13,715 nt of DNA from NCBI GenBank assembly GCA_028716025.1, contig JAQUQP010000042.1:1-13715 (forward strand), written 5' to 3'. Position 1 is the stretch's first letter, and each line of letters begins with the position of its first letter. Positions 13,652 through 13,715 of this stretch are shown here, one piece after another. Position numbers and translations under genes: made by a program. Below the pieces are notes generated by a model. That model had not been told where the DNA came from, ran no database searches, and saw nothing but the letters and a program-made list of their open reading frames with translations. Origin of the DNA: a bacterium (lineage in GTDB: Bacteria > UBA6262).

Positions 13652-13715
13652 TTGGCACATAAAATTCTGAAAGCGCCAATAAAATATAGAACGATAGAAT
13701 TGTTGATCAGCAAAG
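13652..13715 (+). CDS. Start of a further gene, cut by the window edge
   Basis: A TTG at 13652 follows AGAGG (13643-13647) by 4 bp and opens a frame with no stop to the right edge (AHKILKAPIKYRTIELLISK). The 9-bp gap after the TPR gene suits the operon. The family cannot be told from 21 residues, and the start is provisional. Confidence 0.35.
   Translation, partial: MAHKILKAPIKYRTIELLISK

Overview
This window looks like a chromosomal segment from an uncultured diderm (Gram-negative-type) bacterium of moderate to low GC. The evidence is a C-terminal outer-membrane beta-barrel fragment ending in Phe at the left edge, a lipoprotein with a clear lipobox, and a periplasmic amidase with an AMIN domain. 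Gene style and the PorV/PorQ-like barrel end would fit candidate lineages such as Margulisbacteria/WOR-1, Omnitrophota or Elusimicrobiota, but the sequence alone does not decide between them. All complete protein genes lie on the + strand; only a tRNA is on the - strand.

Left part (1-1470), RNA and ribosome rescue. The tail of a beta-barrel gene ends at a strong terminator that is symmetrical enough to serve both strands. It faces a minus-strand tRNA-Leu(CAG) whose 3' end is duplicated 92 bp away around a foldable insert. A compact intergenic region carries two back-to-back sigma70-type promoters, one for the tRNA and one for smpB; the smpB promoter predicts a leaderless mRNA. smpB is followed by the tmRNA gene ssrA, so the protein and RNA halves of trans-translation are adjacent. 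The predicted tag is ANYNTQYAYAC, an unusual ending.

Middle (1471-5737), cell wall and queuosine. A secreted N-acetylmuramoyl-L-alanine amidase overlaps in translation signals with murI (glutamate racemase). After an 85-100 bp spacer of degenerate heptamer repeats comes queD-queC-queE, tightly packed, which make 7-cyano-7-deazaguanine (preQ0) from the GTP-derived dihydroneopterin triphosphate. No queF is in view.

Right part (5738-13715), an envelope cluster. Short gaps (0-31 bp) join five complete genes and the start of a sixth: a zinc-ribbon membrane protein with a tubby/LURP-one-like region, a rhomboid protease, a 1251-residue lipoprotein glycoside hydrolase with an ILEI/PANDER-like domain, Ca-binding repeats and BACON-like repeats, a secreted cupin, and a TPR protein with two membrane anchors and a PH-like tail. 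No terminator is visible from queD to the right edge, so que and envelope genes may share a transcript.

A recurrent non-coding theme is 7-bp-period degenerate repeats. They fill the smpB-ssrA, ssrA-amidase and murI-queD gaps, and one such array also lies in frame inside queC. No CRISPR array, transposase, phage or restriction genes were seen.
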